NCBI RefSeq assembly: GCF_017084445.1
Contig: NZ_CP070947.1
Coordinates: 496,001 to 560,000, forward strand
Origin: Mycoplasma sp. Mirounga ES2805-ORL
GTDB taxonomy: Bacteria; Bacillota_I; Bacilli_A; Mycoplasmatales; Metamycoplasmataceae
Reading direction: 5' to 3'
DNA length: 64,000 bases
The notes beneath the pieces were generated by a model that saw nothing but the letters and a program-made list of their open reading frames with translations, was not told where the DNA came from and did not search any database. Made by a program: the position numbers and the translations under genes. Shown one piece after another: positions 1 to 10,313 of this stretch (the first letter of the stretch is position 1; each line of letters starts with the position of its first letter).

Positions 1-962
1 CTGGTAGTCAAGGTGAACAATTAGCAGCTCTAAATAGAATGAGTTATGGAAAACACCAAAGTGTAAAAATTGAAAAAGACGACATGATTATTTTTTCATC
101 TAGTCCAATTCCAGGAAATAGAATGGTAATTGAACTTTTAGTAAATAGACTATCCAAACTTGGGGCAATTATTAAAGAAAATGGAATAGATGGCTACTTA
201 CATACTTCGGGACATGCTTATAAACATGAACATGATAAAATTTTCCAACTAACAAAGCCTAAATATTTCTTACCTTATCACGGTGAATATAGAATGTCCG
301 TAGTTCATGGACAAAGCGCAATTAGAAATGGTGTTAATCCAAAAAATGTAATGGTTCCTGAAATGGGCAGAGTTTACAATATGCTAAATGAAGTTATAAC
401 GGAAACTAATGAAAAAATTGATTATGGACCAATTTATATAGATGGATTTAACACATTAAATCTTTCAGCTAATATATTAAAAGAAAGAGTTCGTTTAGGT
501 GAAAGTGGCTTTGTAAACATAGTTTTAACAATTGACAGAAATAAAAATGCAATAATTGGAAGACCACACCTAATTAGTCGGGGAAGTTTTTATGTTAAGA
601 CTAGTCTTAAATTAGTAGAAGAAGCAAAAAGATTAGCTCATGGAGCCGCATTGTTCTACATCAAAAATACAGAAAATTGAAACGTTGTTGAACTTAAAAA
701 AATAATTGTTGACCGCCTCGAAAATTTATTCTACAAAGAAAAAAGAAGAAGACCAATTATTATTCCAACAATTTTATATAAGGATGAAGATAGTGAAAAA
801 CTATTTGAAGATACCCCAATCCAATTCGGCAAAAAAGATAATACTTCTAAAGAAATTAAACATAAAAAAGCTTCTAACATAATTAAAGAGATTAAGTCAG
901 CGATGTTTGGCAATAAAGATGAATTAGAAGATGATATCCACGATGACGAAGATGAAGAATAA
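1..962 (+). CDS. rnj: Ribonuclease J, C-terminal part (5' end cut by window)
   Basis: This is the C-terminal part of an RNase J, the metallo-beta-lactamase/beta-CASP enzyme that acts as both endo- and 5'-3' exonuclease in mRNA decay and rRNA maturation. The frame is open from the first bases and begins with the family motif GSQGEQLAALNRMS (beta-CASP region). It continues through HTSGHAYKHE, which carries metal-ligand histidines, and the KPKYFLPYHGEYRM motif. An in-frame TGA (W) after the IKNTEN segment shows that the gene goes on to the TAA at 960-962. The tail is very acidic (DDIHDDEDEE) and not conserved. The gene ends 21 bases before an IS element. The missing N-terminus lies upstream of the window. 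Confidence 0.93.
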
Positions 963-983
963 AAAAATAACCTCGAAATAAAC

Positions 984-2158
984 GTGGACAAAAAATATTA
1001 ACATTTTTAATTGATGAACGCCATAGCAAATTGCTGTGGTGTTTTTCAACCTAAATTTGATTGTATTCTATCGTTGTTATATCAAAAAATATATTCTCTA
1101 ATTTTTTTATTTAACTCGTCAAATGTAATTTTTGTGTAATCTAAATCATTCAATAGTTATGTTTTAATCACTCCGAACCAATATTCAATTTCTCTATTAT
1201 CTAATGAATTCCCAACTCTAGACATTGAAACTACCCCACCAAATTTTGTAATTCTATCAATGTATTCTTGATTTGTGTATTGAAAACCATAATCTGAATG
1301 AATAATAAAATTATTGAAATTTTCGTTTTGAATATCCTTGATGTTATCTAAAACAAAATCTAAATTGTTGCTTTTACTTAACCTAAAACCCACAATTTTT
1401 TTAGTTTTGTGGTGAATTACAGCAGATAAATAAACGTAATTTTCATGCACGTCTTTTGGGGCATTTATTTATGAAACATCAGTGGCATAAATATATCTAT
1501 TTTCCTTGTCGTTGTAATCTCTTTGGACTGTATTTGATATTTCACATTATGTGTCTTTAATTTCTTTTCTTTTTCTTTTTTGTCTTAATTTGCATTTGAG
1601 ATTTAATTTATTTAAATATCTACCTAAAGTGCGTTCATTTATGTATATATTATATTTATAATATATATACATGCTTAACTTCTTTCTGCAAAATCTTTCT
1701 TTATTTTCCTTAAACTCTTCAATTATTATTTTTGAATAAGGAGTCTCTTTTTGCTATTTCAATTAGATCATCTCTATCAAAAATATCTCAATCAAAATTT
1801 GGTTCTTTTCTAGGTCTTCCTGAGCCGGGTTTTCTATCTTTGCCTTTTTTAGTTAATAATTTTTCTTTCATTCCTAAATTATAATAATTAATTATTTTTT
1901 GAACCCTTCTTACAAGATGTTTTCTCTTAACAAGTTGTGTTTTTGGAGAAATATTTCAAAATGCTTTTATAGCCCCTATCTTTCCATATTTTTGGTAAGC
2001 TTCAAATATTAAATCAAACTCTTCCATTTTTAAATGTCTCGACATATTCAGTAATCCTTTCAGTTTCTGTTTTTAATTTTTTTAATGGGGTACCTCTTAT
2101 AACTAGTGGTTGTGTACAAAAAAATTAACACTTTGAAATGTTAATTTTTATTGTCCAC
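984..2158 (-). mobile_element. IS3-type insertion sequence, decayed copy A
   Basis: The element is bounded by imperfect inverted repeats that begin GTGGACAATAAAAATTAACA on the transposase side and GTGGACAAAAAATATTAACA on the other. It matches the copy at 59116-60441 almost base for base in the opposite orientation. It is 151 bases shorter: 149 bases are missing between two AAAAAGA direct repeats and 2 bases are missing in an AT run. It sits between the stop of RNase J and the stop of the next, convergent gene, so it breaks neither. The few bases outside each end are also shared by both copies (TTAAAG before, GTTTA after), so the true ends may lie slightly further out. No convincing target duplication is visible. 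Confidence 0.93.
1007..2045 (-). pseudogene. IS3-family transposase, inactivated
   Basis: This is the transposase of IS copy A. Compared with the copy at 59229-60418, it has lost 149 bases in the N-terminal half, which is a frameshift. It also has two nonsense changes. A TAT codon just before the APKDVHENY segment has become TAA (near 1470), and a GAA codon after WFGVIKT has become TAA (near 1157). The DDE-domain text still reads well (IIHSDYGFQY, LDNREIEYWF), but no functional protein can be made. The AT run at about 1640-1665 has the length that keeps the two halves of the transposase in one frame, so this dead copy preserves the ancestral single-ORF reading. Confidence 0.9.
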
Positions 2159-2176
2159 CTTTAAAAGGTATATTTT

Positions 2177-3769
2177 TTATTCTCCTAATTTTGCTAAATA
2201 TGGCGCAACATATTGATCCCATAAATTGTTATTTATAGATGTATCAATTTCGGTTTTAGGTGATGCTGCCCTTCAACCAATGACAGTTTTCTTATCCACA
2301 GGGTCCAAAATAGGAATACCTGTATAAATTAAATCATTCTTTGTATTTAACCCCTCTTTGCTAGCAATTACATTCAAAGCGCCTGTATGGTAATCTTGGG
2401 TAGCTCATTTTTCAAATCAAAGAGGTTTCATATCTTTCGAGTGATTAGTTGTTAGTTCTTCAGATTGAATTTGATTATTTAATATACATACTATATTATC
2501 TTTTTTAAGAATCACTTTTTTACCAACAGGATTTGATAAAGATGTGGTTTCTATATTATCAATATATTTAATTTCCTGATGTTCGTTAACAACATTTTCA
2601 ATTCAATTATCAATAATTGAGAAATTTGGATGACCTTTGTAATAGATATTATATTCATCTTGATATTTACTAATTAAATGAGCAAGAGAGTTTTTTTCAG
2701 CTTCTGGATGATTGCCTCCTAAAAATATAATCTTTGGTTTTTTACCATGTTTTTCTTGATTAGAATAAACCTTGTCACGTTCAACCCTTCAATCTTGTCC
2801 AGTTATCTTAAAATAGTTTTCAGTAAATGGAATTCTTTTATTATCTTTATCTCTTACTAAGAAAAAATCATTTTTAATTTTTCAATCTTTATTTGTCGAG
2901 TAAGTATAAATTCTTTTAAGACCTTGATTTTTAAAATCTTTAGAACCTTGAGTTTCTTCAAAAAAGAAATAAACATTAGTCAACATTGTTGACAGTGGAA
3001 TTCATCCTGTTGGTCCACTTTTTATATCGCTAAACTTAAATTCTGCCTTGTTGTTTAAATATTCATCTATATCTTTTTTAAAATTACTTTCATATGATGA
3101 AATAATAGAATTAGCTTCATTTAAACATAGTAACTTAACATTATTAAATCCAGCTAATTCAACATATGGTCTAATATAGTTCAATTCACAAGATGATATT
3201 CATAAATTTATTTTTTTGTTTGGATTTTGCTCAATAATTTTTTGAAAGTCTTTTATAATTGTTCTTTTATCTTGAAAATCTCTGTCGTAATTATAAACAC
3301 AAGACTTTTTATCAATATCTTTGTTTTCTTTTCTATTATTATTTAATCATTTTTCAAATAAGTCTTTATCAACAGACATAATTCCGTTCCCAACAAATTG
3401 TGAAAAATGAACTTCTCCTTTACACATCATTGCTAAACGTAATTGATCTCAAAATGGTTGAACACTTGTTGAAATTCCAAATAAATTTATATCTGCAAAA
3501 TCAACTAAATCGACTACATTTCTATTATTTGTAATTAAATCACTATCTTTCAATTCTGCTATTGAACCATTAGCTTCCTCAACTTCAAAATTATACTTTT
3601 TAGAAGGATATTTCTTATTCTTATTAAATTGTTTTAGCGAAAATTCGGAATCACTATTTTTATGATTATTCATTCTATAACCAATAATTGACCCTGCTGT
3701 GACACCTCCTACAATAGAAGCACCCCCAAGAACGCTTCCAGATATAATAATTTTATTTTTTAAAATCAT
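2177..3769 (-). CDS. Membrane-anchored protein resembling GT80 (PM0188-type) sialyltransferases
   Basis: The protein has about 530 residues. Its N-terminus is MILKNK followed by one glycine-rich hydrophobic segment (IIISGSVLGGASIVGGVTAG) and no lipobox cysteine, so it is either a membrane anchor or an uncleaved signal. Two stretches recall family GT80 sialyltransferases such as Pasteurella PM0188. One is a mid-protein segment (KKINLWISSCELNYIRPYVE), and the other is a later YNIYYKGHP motif followed by an IIDNWIENV segment. The YDDGS catalytic-aspartate motif of GT80 is not evident; the aligned place reads LNEANS. I chose the internal ATG at 3769 rather than 3799 because AGGAAAGG lies five bases upstream of it. 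Function is unproven, and it could equally be a surface protein that reuses the fold. It is convergent with rnj across the IS. Confidence 0.5.
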
Positions 3770-3861
3770 AAAAACCTTTCCTATATTTTTTATTTGCAAC
3801 TATTTTATAGGAAAGAACCAAGGTAAATAAAAAAATAATCGTAAAATTATTTTTTTACCGA

Positions 3862-5352
3862 TTATTTAGAGGTTTTTGCACTTTTCTTTGAAGGTTTACT
3901 GTCTTCTTTTTTAGGGTTTGTATCTTGTTTACTTTCTGTTTTTTTTGCATTTTCTTTTTCTTTTTTAGCAACAAAATTTTTAATATCTTTGGTTGCTTTA
4001 TCTACTGAACTTGTATATTTTGCAAAACTCGATTCATCTAAAAATTTCAAAATTTGTGATCTTATTTTTTGTTCTTTTAAGTTGGCTTTTAGAGATTCAA
4101 TTGACGCTGCATTATCTTTAGTTAATAAATCTTTAATAACTTGTTGAGACATTCCTGTAGTAAATGACACTAATAAAATGTGATTATCAACGTCTTCATC
4201 TGTAACTAAGGTTGTTTCTTTTACTTTATCTGCCAATGCATTAATAACAACAGAACCTTTAATTTTTACAATTTCTTCTTCAGCTATTGCTAAGTCAAAA
4301 GTTTCTTCTGTCTTGCCAAGTAGTTCAATATAATCTTTTAATTTAATGTTATTAGCTTTTAATTGATCGGTTAATTCTTTTTTTCGTAAGTCAGTATAGT
4401 GAGCAACAAAAATTGGGTTTATTTTTATTTCTTCTTTCTTCGAAACTTCTTCAACAACTTCATCAATAAATTTAGTTAAATCAATAGAAGGTTGATTTTG
4501 TTGATAAATTAATTTAAAAATTTCTCTAGCTTCATTGGCGTTTTGTGCAGATTGTAAATTTAAGTCTTTGAAGTTATCTTCTGTTAATTGTACTTTTTCA
4601 GGTCTAGATGCTTTTTTAATTTCAACATCAAATTGAGCTTTTTGGCCAGCTAATTTTTCAACTGGATATTTTTCAGGAAATCTAACTTCTATTTTCCCTT
4701 TAAATCCAATTTTTTTGTCAACTAATTGATCTTCAAATGTGTCTATAAAGGTTTTACTTCCTAGTTTTAATTCATAATTTTGTGCTTCGCCGCCATCAAA
4801 AGGAGTATCATCAACAAAACCTTTGTAATCTATAACAACTGTGTCGCCTAATTTAGTTTTTTCTGTTTCCTTTAATGGAGCTAATAAAGCCTTCTTTTCT
4901 AAAACTTTTTTAATTTCTTCATCAACAAAATTATCATCAACTTTTGTTAATTTAAATTTTGTCTTAATGTTTTCGAATTTTAAATTCTTTCCGGTTGGAA
5001 CAATTGGATATGCAATTAAAAATTCAACTTCCGAATCACTAATTTTTGTAACGTCATATGTTGGAGCATCAACAATATTACTATCTATTTTAGTTACTTC
5101 TTCTCTAAGTTCTTTTGCGTGTTCTTTGATATATGACTTTAATGCTTTGTCTCAAACTAATTCATTTGGTGCATATTTATCTGCTATGTGAGCAGGAACT
5201 TTACCTTTTCTAAAACCATCAATTTTTAAATTACTTACAATTTCTTGTTTAGCATTTTTTGTAGCTCTTTCTCATTCTGCTCCATTAATTTTAACCTCTT
5301 TAGATGCGTAAATATCTTTATCAAGCAAAATGTTTGTTTGTTTTTCTGCCAT
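3862..5352 (-). CDS. tig: Trigger factor, ribosome-associated prolyl isomerase/chaperone
   Basis: This gene encodes a 496-residue trigger factor, which binds ribosomal protein L23 at the tunnel exit and holds nascent chains. The ribosome-binding signature is present as GFRKGKVPAH near residue 48, in the place of the usual GFRxGKxP. It is followed by an FKBP-like domain (LGDTVVIDYKGFVDDTPFDGG, then FEDQLVDKKIGFKG) and the helical chaperone domain. The C-terminal tail of about 40 residues is low-complexity Lys/Glu/Ser (KKEKENAKKTESKQ...), typical of mollicute versions. The ATG at 5352 follows AAGGAG at normal spacing, and a good promoter lies upstream at 5428-5455. Confidence 0.95.
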
Positions 5353-5427
5353 GTTTTCTCCTTAAGTTTATTTTATTTTGTTTGAAAATTTATAATCTTA
5401 TTTCAATGTATATAAATAATATTTGAA

Positions 5428-5455
5428 ATTATAAAACAAATGCGTTTTTTTTCAA
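5428..5455 (-). promoter_or_regulatory. Promoter of tig
   Basis: Reading the minus strand, TTGAAA (5455-5450) and TATAAT (5433-5428) are separated by 16 bases. This is a near-consensus sigma-70 promoter about 75 bases upstream of the tig start. It is inferred from sequence only. Confidence 0.6.
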
Positions 5456-5540
5456 ATAATTACTATTAATGATATTCTTATTTCAATAATATTAGTTATT
5501 CCGGAAATTCTATTGAAGTAGTAATTATTAAGAAAAATTA

Positions 5541-5575
5541 TTAAATAAAAACCACGTTTTTAACTAGTGGATTTA
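5541..5575 (-). terminator. Possible terminator of the mnmG-rlmH operon
   Basis: On the minus strand downstream of the rlmH stop, CCAC...GTGG pairs across an 11-base loop and is followed by TTTTTATTT. The stem is only four G/C pairs plus flanking A/T pairs, so this is a weak call. Confidence 0.4.
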
Positions 5576-5598
5576 TTAAACGATTTATTTTTGAATTG

Positions 5599-6045
5599 TT
5601 ATTTATGGTATTTCTGATTTCCTAAAATACTTAATGCTCGATATATTTGTTCTGCCAAAAGAACTCTAAATAATTGGTGTGGAAATGTCATTTTTGAAAA
5701 TGATAATTTCATGTCTACGTTTAATTGGTTTTCATCAACACCATCTGAGCCACCAATAATAAAAGTGATGTTATTAATAGATTCAAATATTTTCGAAAAT
5801 TTTAGAGAATCTTGTTGTTTCCCATCTATACTTAATAAAACATTAAATGATTTTGAATCTATTTTTTTAGTTATTAATTCAGTTTCTTTTTTCTTTTTTA
5901 TTTCTATGTTTTTTTCACTGGAAAGTTCCTTAATTTCAATAACACTTAAACTTCCCATATATCCTATTTTTCTTGCATAATCGTCAAATATAGATTTAAA
6001 ATCTGAAGTTAGAGAACCTACAGCAATAATCCTAATTTGTCTCAT
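5599..6045 (-). CDS. rlmH: 23S rRNA (pseudouridine1915-N3)-methyltransferase RlmH
   Basis: This is a 148-residue SPOUT-class methyltransferase that methylates pseudouridine 1915 in helix 69 of 23S rRNA. The length fits the family. The SAM-binding knot is visible as [11 protein letters not shown], and the C-terminal [17 protein letters not shown] segment with a final HK is diagnostic of RlmH (YbeA). The start at 6045 lies inside the end of mnmG (14-base overlap), so the two are translationally coupled. Confidence 0.95.
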   Translation of the reverse strand: MRQIRIIAVGSLTSDFKSIFDDYARKIGYMGSLSVIEIKELSSEKNIEIKKKKETELITKKIDSKSFNVLLSIDGKQQDSLKFSKIFESINNITFIIGGSDGVDENQLNVDMKLSFSKMTFPHQLFRVLLAEQIYRALSILGNQKYHK

Positions 6046-7876
6046 TTTTTAATTTGCTTTCTAAATAAAACATTAGCATTTGAATATCGGCTGGGTTTAT
6101 ACCACTTATTCTGCTTGCTTGACCGATTGTTCTGGGTTTAACTTTAATTAATTTTTGTTTAGCTTCAGTTGCAATATTTGTCACAATATTGTAGTCTAAA
6201 TCATCGGGTATTCTATAACTTTCAAGTCTTATCATTTTATTAGCGTTACTTTCTTGTTTTTTAATATAACCGTGAAGTCTAACCATTGTTGTTAACTCAC
6301 TAATATATTTAAAGCCGGGAATAACATCATTAGGATCAACTTCTGGTCTAGATAAAACTTTTAACAAAGTACTTCCATCAAAAATTTCATACTTGATAGC
6401 CAAATCAGTCTTACCTGAAAGATATTGGTTAGATAGTTCTTCAATTTTCTTATCAATTAATTCATACTTATTAGTAACTAAATCATATTCTTGCTTTGAA
6501 ATCATATTTGTTTTTAAGGCATATTCCGCTAATCTTATATCAGCATTATCATTGCGAAGTAATAATCTATATTCAGCTCTTGAAGTAAGCATTCTATATG
6601 GTTCTTTTGTCCCTTTTGTGACTAAATCATCAATCAAGACACCAATGTAAGCATGATTTCTTAAAATAACAATAGGTTCTTTATTTTCTAGTTTTTGACC
6701 AGCGTTAATACCAGCAATTAAACCTTGAGCAGCAGCTTCTTCATATCCACTGGTTCCATTAATTTGACCAGCCATAAATAAACCATCAACTATTTTGGTT
6801 TCAAGAGTTAATTGAAGTTGTAGAGGATCAATTGCGTCGTACTCAATTGCATATGCTCATTTTTGAATTACTGAATTTTTTAAACCAGGTATTGTTCTTA
6901 CTATTTTTTCTTGAATCTCAATTGGCATGGAAGTTGATAAACCATTTACATAAGTGATCTCTCCATCTGCTGTCTCAGGTTCAAAAAATATTTGGTGTCT
7001 TTCCTTATCTGCAAACTTAACGATTTTATCCTCTATTGAAGGGCAATATCTTGGACCTATACCTTCTATCAAACCAGAGTACATAGCTGACTTGTCTAAA
7101 TTTTCATTAATAATTTTATGAGTTTCTGGTGTTGTATAGGTTAAATAACATGCTATTTGTTTAGGCATTTTTACATTACTTCTACTACTAAAATTTAAAT
7201 TAATATCTTCAATAACTTCTTTTTGGACTTGAGAGAAATCAATTGAATTACTAAAAATTCTAGGAGGGGTTCCTGTTTTTAATCTTTGCAAAACAAATCC
7301 ATTTTCAATCAAAGATTTACTCAAAAGATTAGTTGTTTTTTCATTATCGGGACCACTTTTTGTTGTTTGGTTTCCTCTAAGAATTCTTGAGTCCATATAG
7401 GTTCCAGTGGTGATAACACAAACACTGCCAAATACTTCATCTCCATTACTCAATGTTACGCTTTGAAATTTTTTATTGTTTGTGTTAACTTTAACAACCA
7501 TTTCTTCAATTAGAGTAATATTTGGATTATCCATAACATCTTTATAGATAATTTTTGAGTACTTTTCCTTATCAATTTGAGCTCTTAATGCTCTAACTGC
7601 TGGGCCTTTAGATTGGTTAAGCATTTTTAATTGAATCATAGCTAGGTCAGCCCAATATCCTTGCATGCCTCCTAATGCATCAATCTCTCTAGTTATAATT
7701 CCTTTTGCTGGTCCACCTATTGATGGGTTACATGGCATCATTCCTAATCTTTTTGAATTTAACGAAATTAAAGCTACTTTATGATTTTTTTTAGCTAAAG
7801 CAAAGGTGGCTTCTAACCCTGCGTGACCGCCGCCGACTACTATTGCATCAAATATTTTATTATTAGTTTTATTCAT
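6032..7876 (-). CDS. mnmG: tRNA U34 carboxymethylaminomethyl synthase, FAD subunit MnmG
   Basis: This gene encodes a 614-residue MnmG (GidA). With MnmE it installs the cmnm5 group at wobble uridine 34 of tRNAs. The N-terminal dinucleotide fold [14 protein letters not shown] binds FAD. The MnmG signatures [24 protein letters not shown] and [12 protein letters not shown] follow, then [18 protein letters not shown] in the second half, and a C-terminal helical domain ([17 protein letters not shown]) that contacts MnmE. Length and motif order match the full family. The upstream sequence diverges from glpQ. Confidence 0.97.
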
Positions 7877-8009
7877 ATAAATATTTATTGTATTAAATTA
7901 ATTAATAATTTAAACTTGAAAATTAAATTTTTAAAGAATTATTATTGAGCCAACTTTGTATATTAAAAACTAATTTATAATTTAGATATTAATAGAACAA
8001 GGAGATTAA

Positions 8010-8747
8010 ATGAATAAAATAAATGATAAGCATTGACTAATAACTCAATATATTTCACACAGAGGTTATCACAATGATATATGTCCAGAAAATTCGATTA
8101 AAGCATTTGAGAATTCAATTAAAAATGGCTTTGCAATTGAATTAGATATTCATATTCTAAAAGATAATAAAATCGTTGTTTTCCATGATGATTCTTTAAA
8201 AAGAATGACTGGAATAGACAAAATAATTGAGGAATGCGACTATGAAGAAATAAAATCTTTATCATTAAAAAATTCAAAAGAAAAAATTCCGTTATTATCA
8301 GATGTGCTCAATTTAGTTAATGGTAAAGTGCCTTTATTAATTGAATATAAAACTAGACAATTTAAATCTCGAATTTTAGAAGAAGAATCATGAAAAATTT
8401 TAAAAAATTACAAAGGTCAATTTGCAATACAATCATTTAATCCATATACACTGCTCTGATTCAAAAATAATGCACCCTATGTAATAAGAGGTCAACTTTC
8501 TGGGGGCTTTTTGGGTGAAAAAATGAATATTTTTAAAAAATATTATTTAAAGAGAATGATAATGAATAAAAAAACAAAGCCCGATTTTATTAACTATGAA
8601 AAAACTTTTTTGAAACAAAAATATATTAAAAAAATAAAAAAACACCTTCCTGTTTTATCTTGAATAATTACAAATTATGAAGAAATGAAGGAACATAATA
8701 AGGATTGTAATAATTTTATATTTGAAGGTTTTGACCCAAGAAAATAG
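8010..8747 (+). CDS. glpQ: Glycerophosphodiester phosphodiesterase
   Basis: This is a 245-residue GDPD-family enzyme. It hydrolyses glycerophosphodiesters (deacylated phospholipids) to glycerol-3-phosphate plus an alcohol. In mycoplasmas glycerol-3-phosphate can feed GlpO and hydrogen peroxide production. The TIM-barrel catalytic motifs are clear near the N-terminus: ISHRGYHNDICPENSIKAF (H-R-G and E-N), then AIELDIH and VVFHDDSLKRMTG. There is no signal peptide, so it should be cytoplasmic. AAGGAGATTAA precedes the ATG. A TATAAT at 7976-7981 is the likely -10, and a bidirectional terminator follows. Confidence 0.9.
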
Positions 8748-8764
8748 GATATTGCAATATTTCT

Positions 8765-8808
8765 AAAAAACACTAATTAGATTGTTTTATAGATTAATTA
8801 GTGTTTTT
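8765..8808. terminator. Bidirectional terminator between glpQ and phoU
   Basis: AAAAACACTAATTA pairs with TAATTAGTGTTTTT around a 15-base loop. There is a T run on the plus side and, on the minus strand, another from the A run. It ends the glpQ transcript and the pst operon, which converge here. Confidence 0.85.
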
Positions 8809-8820
8809 AAATACATTGAA

Positions 8821-9474
8821 CTATAGTTTTGTATAGTTGCCTGTTATTATATAATAGACTTCTTCGCAAATGTTTATAATGTGATCTCCAGCACGTTCTA
8901 AACTATTTACTAAATTTAAAAGATATACTCTTTCTCCTATTTCCTTTTCATTATGATTGTGTTTCGCAAAAGAAACAACTAATTCTTTATTTAATTCAAT
9001 TGTTTTAGAATCAACTAAGTCATCATCTTTAGACAATTTTTCAATTATTTGTATATCTTCTTTATCTAATAGATTTACTAGCGACTTCATCATTGTTAAA
9101 ATAAAATTATACATTTCATTAATTCTTCTAATCGAAGACTCACTAGGTTCACAGAACCTAGTAGTAAATTTAGCAATATGCTTTGCATAATCGCCCAATC
9201 TTTCAAGCTCTTTAGTTATAATAAAATAAGAAATAGCACGTCTTAAATACTTAGCTAAAGGTTCTTTAGTCAGGATGAAATTGATTTCTTTTTTAATTTC
9301 TCAATGCTCATTATCTATATCTCTATCTAAATCAATAATTTTATTTGCTAATGTATCATCTTTATTTAAAAGAGCCTCTATTGCTAATTTATGTTGGCTA
9401 ACAACTTGTTCAGATAATTTAATTAAACGCTTCTTAATATTTAAGATATCAGTAGTTAAAATTGTGTTTGACAT
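8821..9474 (-). CDS. phoU: Phosphate transport regulator PhoU
   Basis: The protein has 217 residues and is mostly helical, with the duplicated three-helix PhoU pattern. ELERLGDYAKHIAKF in the first half matches NSLERAGDHIINICE in the second, and each carries the E-R-x-x-D metal-cluster motif. PhoU restrains the Pst transporter and, in bacteria that have it, the PhoR kinase. No two-component partner is seen here, so a direct effect on PstB/PstCA is more likely. It is last in the pst operon; its ATG is 2 bases after the pstB stop. Confidence 0.95.
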
Positions 9475-9476
9475 AA

Positions 9477-10313
9477 TTACCCCATCTTCCCATTTATATA
9501 GTCCGAAGTTAGTGACAACTTAGGATTAGTGAATATTTTTTTTGTTGTATCAAATTCTATTAATTCTCCCATATAAAAGAACGCTGTCAAATCAGAAATA
9601 CGCGCAGCTTGTTGCATTGAGTGTGTCACGATTATTATTGTGTAAGTTTTACCAAGTTTTGATATTAGTTCTTCAATCTTAGATGTTGCTATTGGATCTA
9701 GTGCACTAGTCGGTTCATCCATTAATAGTACATCAGGCTTCATTGCTATTGCTCTTGCTATACATAAGCGCTGTTGTTGACCTCCTGATAATCCTGAAGC
9801 ATCATCATATAATCTATCTTTAACCTCGTCTCATAAAGCGGATTGTTCAAGAGAATCTCTAACAATATTTTTTAAATCTTCTTCATTTCTAATTCCACTA
9901 TTTCTAGGACCATATGCAATATTATCGAAAATTGACATTGGAAATGTAGTGGGTTTTTGAAAAACCATTCCAATTCTACTTCTTATTTCTATATCAGACA
10001 TCGAATTTCCTTCATTTAGGTTTTTCTTTTTTAGAATTTTTTCTTTAAAGAAATTCATAAATTTATTGGATTTGGTTCTTTTTGCAATATTAATGCCTTT
10101 ATAAATAATTTCACCATCAATTGCAGTATTTGGTATTAGCAAATTCATTAAATTTAGATTTCTTAAAAAAGTACTTTTGCCACACCCTGACGGTCCAATT
10201 AAAGCAGTAATTTTATTTTCCGGAATATTAATTGAAATATTTTTTAATGCATGAACTTTTTTATTATTGTAATAAAAGTTTAAGTTTTTTACCTCGAAGA
10301 TATTTTTAATCAT
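9477..10313 (-). CDS. pstB: Phosphate ABC transporter ATP-binding protein PstB
   Basis: This 278-residue cytoplasmic ATPase powers phosphate import. Walker A is GPSGCGKST, the Q-loop is [12 protein letters not shown] (the PxxFPMS wording is typical of PstB), the signature is LSGGQQQR, Walker B is [12 protein letters not shown], and the switch histidine is in IVTHSM. An insertion of about 20 lysine-rich residues lies between strands of the catalytic domain ([13 protein letters not shown]), a common mollicute feature. Its start overlaps the end of pstCA by 8 bases. Confidence 0.97.

Noticed and set aside
731-991. Minus-strand serine-rich reading frame (MSTFISRLFFYSSSSSS...)
   Set aside because: It is the reverse shadow of the acidic and lysine-rich tail of RNase J, which is supported in the other strand by family motifs.
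978-2164. Target-site duplication around IS copy A
   Set aside because: The bases just outside the ends (TTAAAG and GTTTA) are shared by both copies in the window and so look like part of the element or a target preference. No direct repeat could be defined.
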